Of a stretch of DNA of 64,000 bases, positions 63,539-64,000 are shown piece by piece. Positions within the stretch are counted from its first letter, which is position 1. Every line of letters starts with the position of its first letter. The notes below the pieces were generated by a model. It was given only the letters and a program-made list of their open reading frames with translations, made no database searches and was not told the DNA's origin. The DNA comes from Mesorhizobium_G sp049840935 (GTDB lineage: Bacteria > Pseudomonadota > Alphaproteobacteria > Rhizobiales > Rhizobiaceae). The position numbers were made by a program, and so were the translations under genes. The stretch is taken from positions 362,841-426,840 of the forward strand of contig JASGJA010000025.1 of the NCBI GenBank assembly GCA_049840935.1. Reading direction: 5' to 3'.

Positions 63539-63829
63539 TTACGCGTTGCCGGCTGGATGATGCGTTTCTGGCGATTTGGCTTTTTTGCGTCGGTTAGCCC
63601 AAGTCCAAGGAAGCGCATGAAGGAAAGCCGGTCGTTGATCAGATATTCGGTGCGCTGCATCGAACGGCGGACGCCCGCCTTTGCTGCCGTCGCTGTAGGA
63701 AAGCACGGCTTCTAGTTCTGAACGGAACAGCTCGAAATCGACGGCCCGCGAAAACGATTTAAGCTGATCGCCGAGAGAACTCAGACGTGCCAGCCGCTCA
63801 TCAATGTCGAAGAAACCCAACTGGCCCAT
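63539..63829 (-). mobile_element. IS5-family transposase remnant with internal deletion
   Basis: The N-terminus is that of an IS5-type transposase (MGQLGFFDIDERLARLS to GGRPPFD, about 57 residues). Then about 20 residues expected before ERTEYLINDR are missing, and RTEYLINDRLSFMRFLGLGL follows in another frame (63595-63658). The DDE catalytic core is absent. It is therefore a dead fragment. Terminal inverted repeats were not identified; the element may extend to about 63900. Confidence 0.8.
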
Positions 63830-64000
63830 GTCAAATCCCCAAAAACCCTCGGAAACGGAATCACGGACACGCCTTCAAAGCCAGAGGTTTTAGAACCCTC
63901 CAACCGCATTGCAAAGATAGGGGCGTAGGTTCAAGTGAACCTGAAGGGCAGTATGTGTTTTGTCAGGGTTTATGCCGAAAACTATAATGTTTTCAATGGT
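63830..64000. other. Terminal intergenic stretch with a MerR-operator-like palindrome
   Basis: No gene is supported in the last 170 bases. AGGTTCA (63927-63933) and TGAACCT (63936-63942) form a perfect 7-base-arm palindrome; read from 63926 the stretch resembles MerR-family operators (ACCTTCAAGT-NN-ACTTGAAGGT type, 16 of 20 non-spacer positions). The rest may include the outer end of the IS remnant. Confidence 0.4.

Noticed and set aside
63787..63987. 66-codon plus-strand frame at the window end
   Set aside because: Overlaps the start of the IS remnant antisense and has no support.

Overview
The window looks like chromosomal or chromid DNA of an alphaproteobacterium of the Hyphomicrobiales, most like Brucella/Ochrobactrum or a rhizobial relative. 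This rests on moderately high GC, dense ATGA-overlapped operons, and many ABC/TRAP uptake systems paired with GntR, LysR and IclR regulators and small catabolic operons. The genus is inference. No rRNA, tRNA or CRISPR array was seen. Most of the window is accessory catabolism.

Layout. (1) 1-5076 (+): a carbohydrate ABC importer with two permeases, a tiny membrane protein and two different ATPases; the binding protein is cut by the window edge. (2) 5064-8875 (-): a sugar/sugar-acid operon (TIM-barrel isomerase, enolase-superfamily enzyme, FadR-type regulator, 2-hydroxyacid dehydrogenase). (3) 9308-12916 (+): a second FadR-type regulator and a ribose/fructose-type ABC importer, sharing an operator-rich intergenic region with block 2. 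(4) 12955-14403 (-): three membrane proteins of unknown function. (5) 14528-16358: an SDR and a divergent LysR regulator. (6) 16591-19098: two divergent trypsin-like proteases and an 80-residue protein that resembles the N-terminal domain of one of them. (7) 19236-30415 (+): a four-gene exported redox operon. It encodes a 2508-residue multicopper oxidase, a secreted propeller-like protein, a SCO-type copper chaperone, and a cytochrome c fused to a periplasmic-binding-protein-like domain. (8) 30710-35342 (+): a sulfonate-type ABC importer that encloses a DszB-type sulfinate desulfinase homologue and ends in an amidohydrolase.

(9) 35405-47306, catabolic cluster 1: a broken LysR gene; cupin, broken HpaI-type aldolase and BKACE genes on +; and on - a TRAP importer, IclR regulator, HyuA/HyuB and a broken acyl-CoA ligase. 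A sigma70-like promoter with a 19-bp palindrome just downstream precedes the TRAP operon. (10) 47449-63462, catabolic cluster 2: an Asp/Glu-racemase-like protein and a lambda-crystallin-type dehydrogenase on -; then on + a long operon of a second dehydrogenase, BKACE, HyuA/HyuB, a branched-chain-amino-acid-type ABC importer, two SDRs, a GntR regulator and a class IV aminotransferase. A truncated acetyltransferase lies at its left end and an IS5-type transposase remnant at its right end, suggesting a block that moved.

The most interesting system is block 7, a probable periplasmic metal- or phenolic-oxidising chain with its own copper delivery and electron-transfer partners. Next are the desulfinase inside a sulfonate importer operon, and the paired BKACE/HyuAB clusters, which use the same chemistry with different transporters. 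Four single-base frameshifts fall in three genes between 35.6 and 39.7 kb, which means either local sequence error or decay of cluster 1.
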